NCBI GenBank assembly: GCA_023299965.1 | Contig: JALZVN010000395.1 | Coordinates: 1 to 5,376, forward strand | Length of the DNA: 5,376 bases | Source of the DNA: Saprospiraceae bacterium | Lineage (GTDB): Bacteria; Bacteroidota; Bacteroidia; Chitinophagales; Saprospiraceae | Reading direction: 5' to 3' | Shown here: one piece after another, positions 5,225-5,376 of the stretch | Layout: each line of letters starts with the position of its first letter | How positions within the stretch are numbered: position 1 is the stretch's first letter | Position numbers and translations under genes: made by a program | The notes under the pieces: model-generated | Databases searched by the model: none | The model's input: only the letters and a program-made list of their open reading frames with translations | What the model was told of the DNA's origin: nothing

Positions 5225-5376
5225 ATGATTTTACCTATTTACGCCTTCGGACAACCTGTCCTCAAGAAAAAAGCAGTCTCGATAGATAAAGACTATCCTG
5301 ACTTCGACATCCTATTAAAAAATATGTGGCAAACGATGTACAATGCCAAAGGAGTAGGTCTTGCCGCTCCTCAGAT
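5225..5376 (+). CDS. def: Peptide deformylase, N-terminal part (cut by window edge)
   Basis: Fifty codons of a gene that runs off the right end. The N-terminus MILPIYAFGQPVLKKKAV is the usual start of peptide deformylase, and the last visible residues GVGLAAPQ (43-50) are the family's motif I (GxGLAAPQ), whose Gln lies in the active site. The metal-binding Cys and the HExxH motif would be beyond the edge and cannot be checked. The enzyme removes the formyl group from the initiator methionine of new proteins. It starts 4 bases after the ruvX stop. ruvX followed by def is an arrangement I associate with Bacteroidota. Confidence 0.93.
   Translation, partial: MILPIYAFGQPVLKKKAVSIDKDYPDFDILLKNMWQTMYNAKGVGLAAPQ

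Overview
The window looks like an ordinary chromosomal stretch from an AT-rich member of the Bacteroidota, possibly a Cytophagales or Flavobacteriia lineage. The phylum is inferred from three things. An ExbB gene is followed by an unnamed small membrane protein and two different ExbD genes. ruvX is directly followed by def. Starts lack clear Shine-Dalgarno sequences, and TTTG/TAnnTTT-type promoter look-alikes sit upstream. No mobile element, CRISPR array or defence system is visible.

Layout from left to right: positions 1-489 hold no credible gene. They contain small hairpins (1-109), a two-copy tandem repeat of about 140 bp (110-390) with a 72-bp identical core, and a strong hairpin-plus-T-tract terminator (423-457). 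Reading leftwards from 2805 to 490 is a four-gene operon: exbB, a four-helix membrane protein of unknown function, exbD1 and exbD2, ending at that terminator. Next come an intergenic stretch with one doubtful 36-codon frame on the + strand, a tRNA-Ser(GGA) gene (minus strand, 3182-3094), and tatD (minus strand, 4060-3287). On the + strand, divergent from tatD, are rnhA (RNase HI with an N-terminal hybrid-binding domain), ruvX/yqgF and the first 50 codons of def (peptide deformylase), which runs off the right edge.

How the genes fit together: the left operon should build an inner-membrane, proton-driven motor of the ExbB/ExbD (TolQ/TolR) type that energises outer-membrane transport or envelope maintenance. 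Its TonB or TolA-like partner is not in the window. The right half is information-processing housekeeping: RNA:DNA hybrid removal (RnhA), probable pre-16S rRNA maturation (RuvX), removal of the N-formyl group from new proteins (Def), a metal-dependent nuclease (TatD) and a serine tRNA.

The most unusual items are non-coding. One is the tandem repeat, whose hairpin loop is complementary to a nearby downstream segment. The other is a perfect 12-bp palindrome that could supply the -33 boxes of both the tatD and the rnhA promoters. I found no convincing undescribed multi-gene system.
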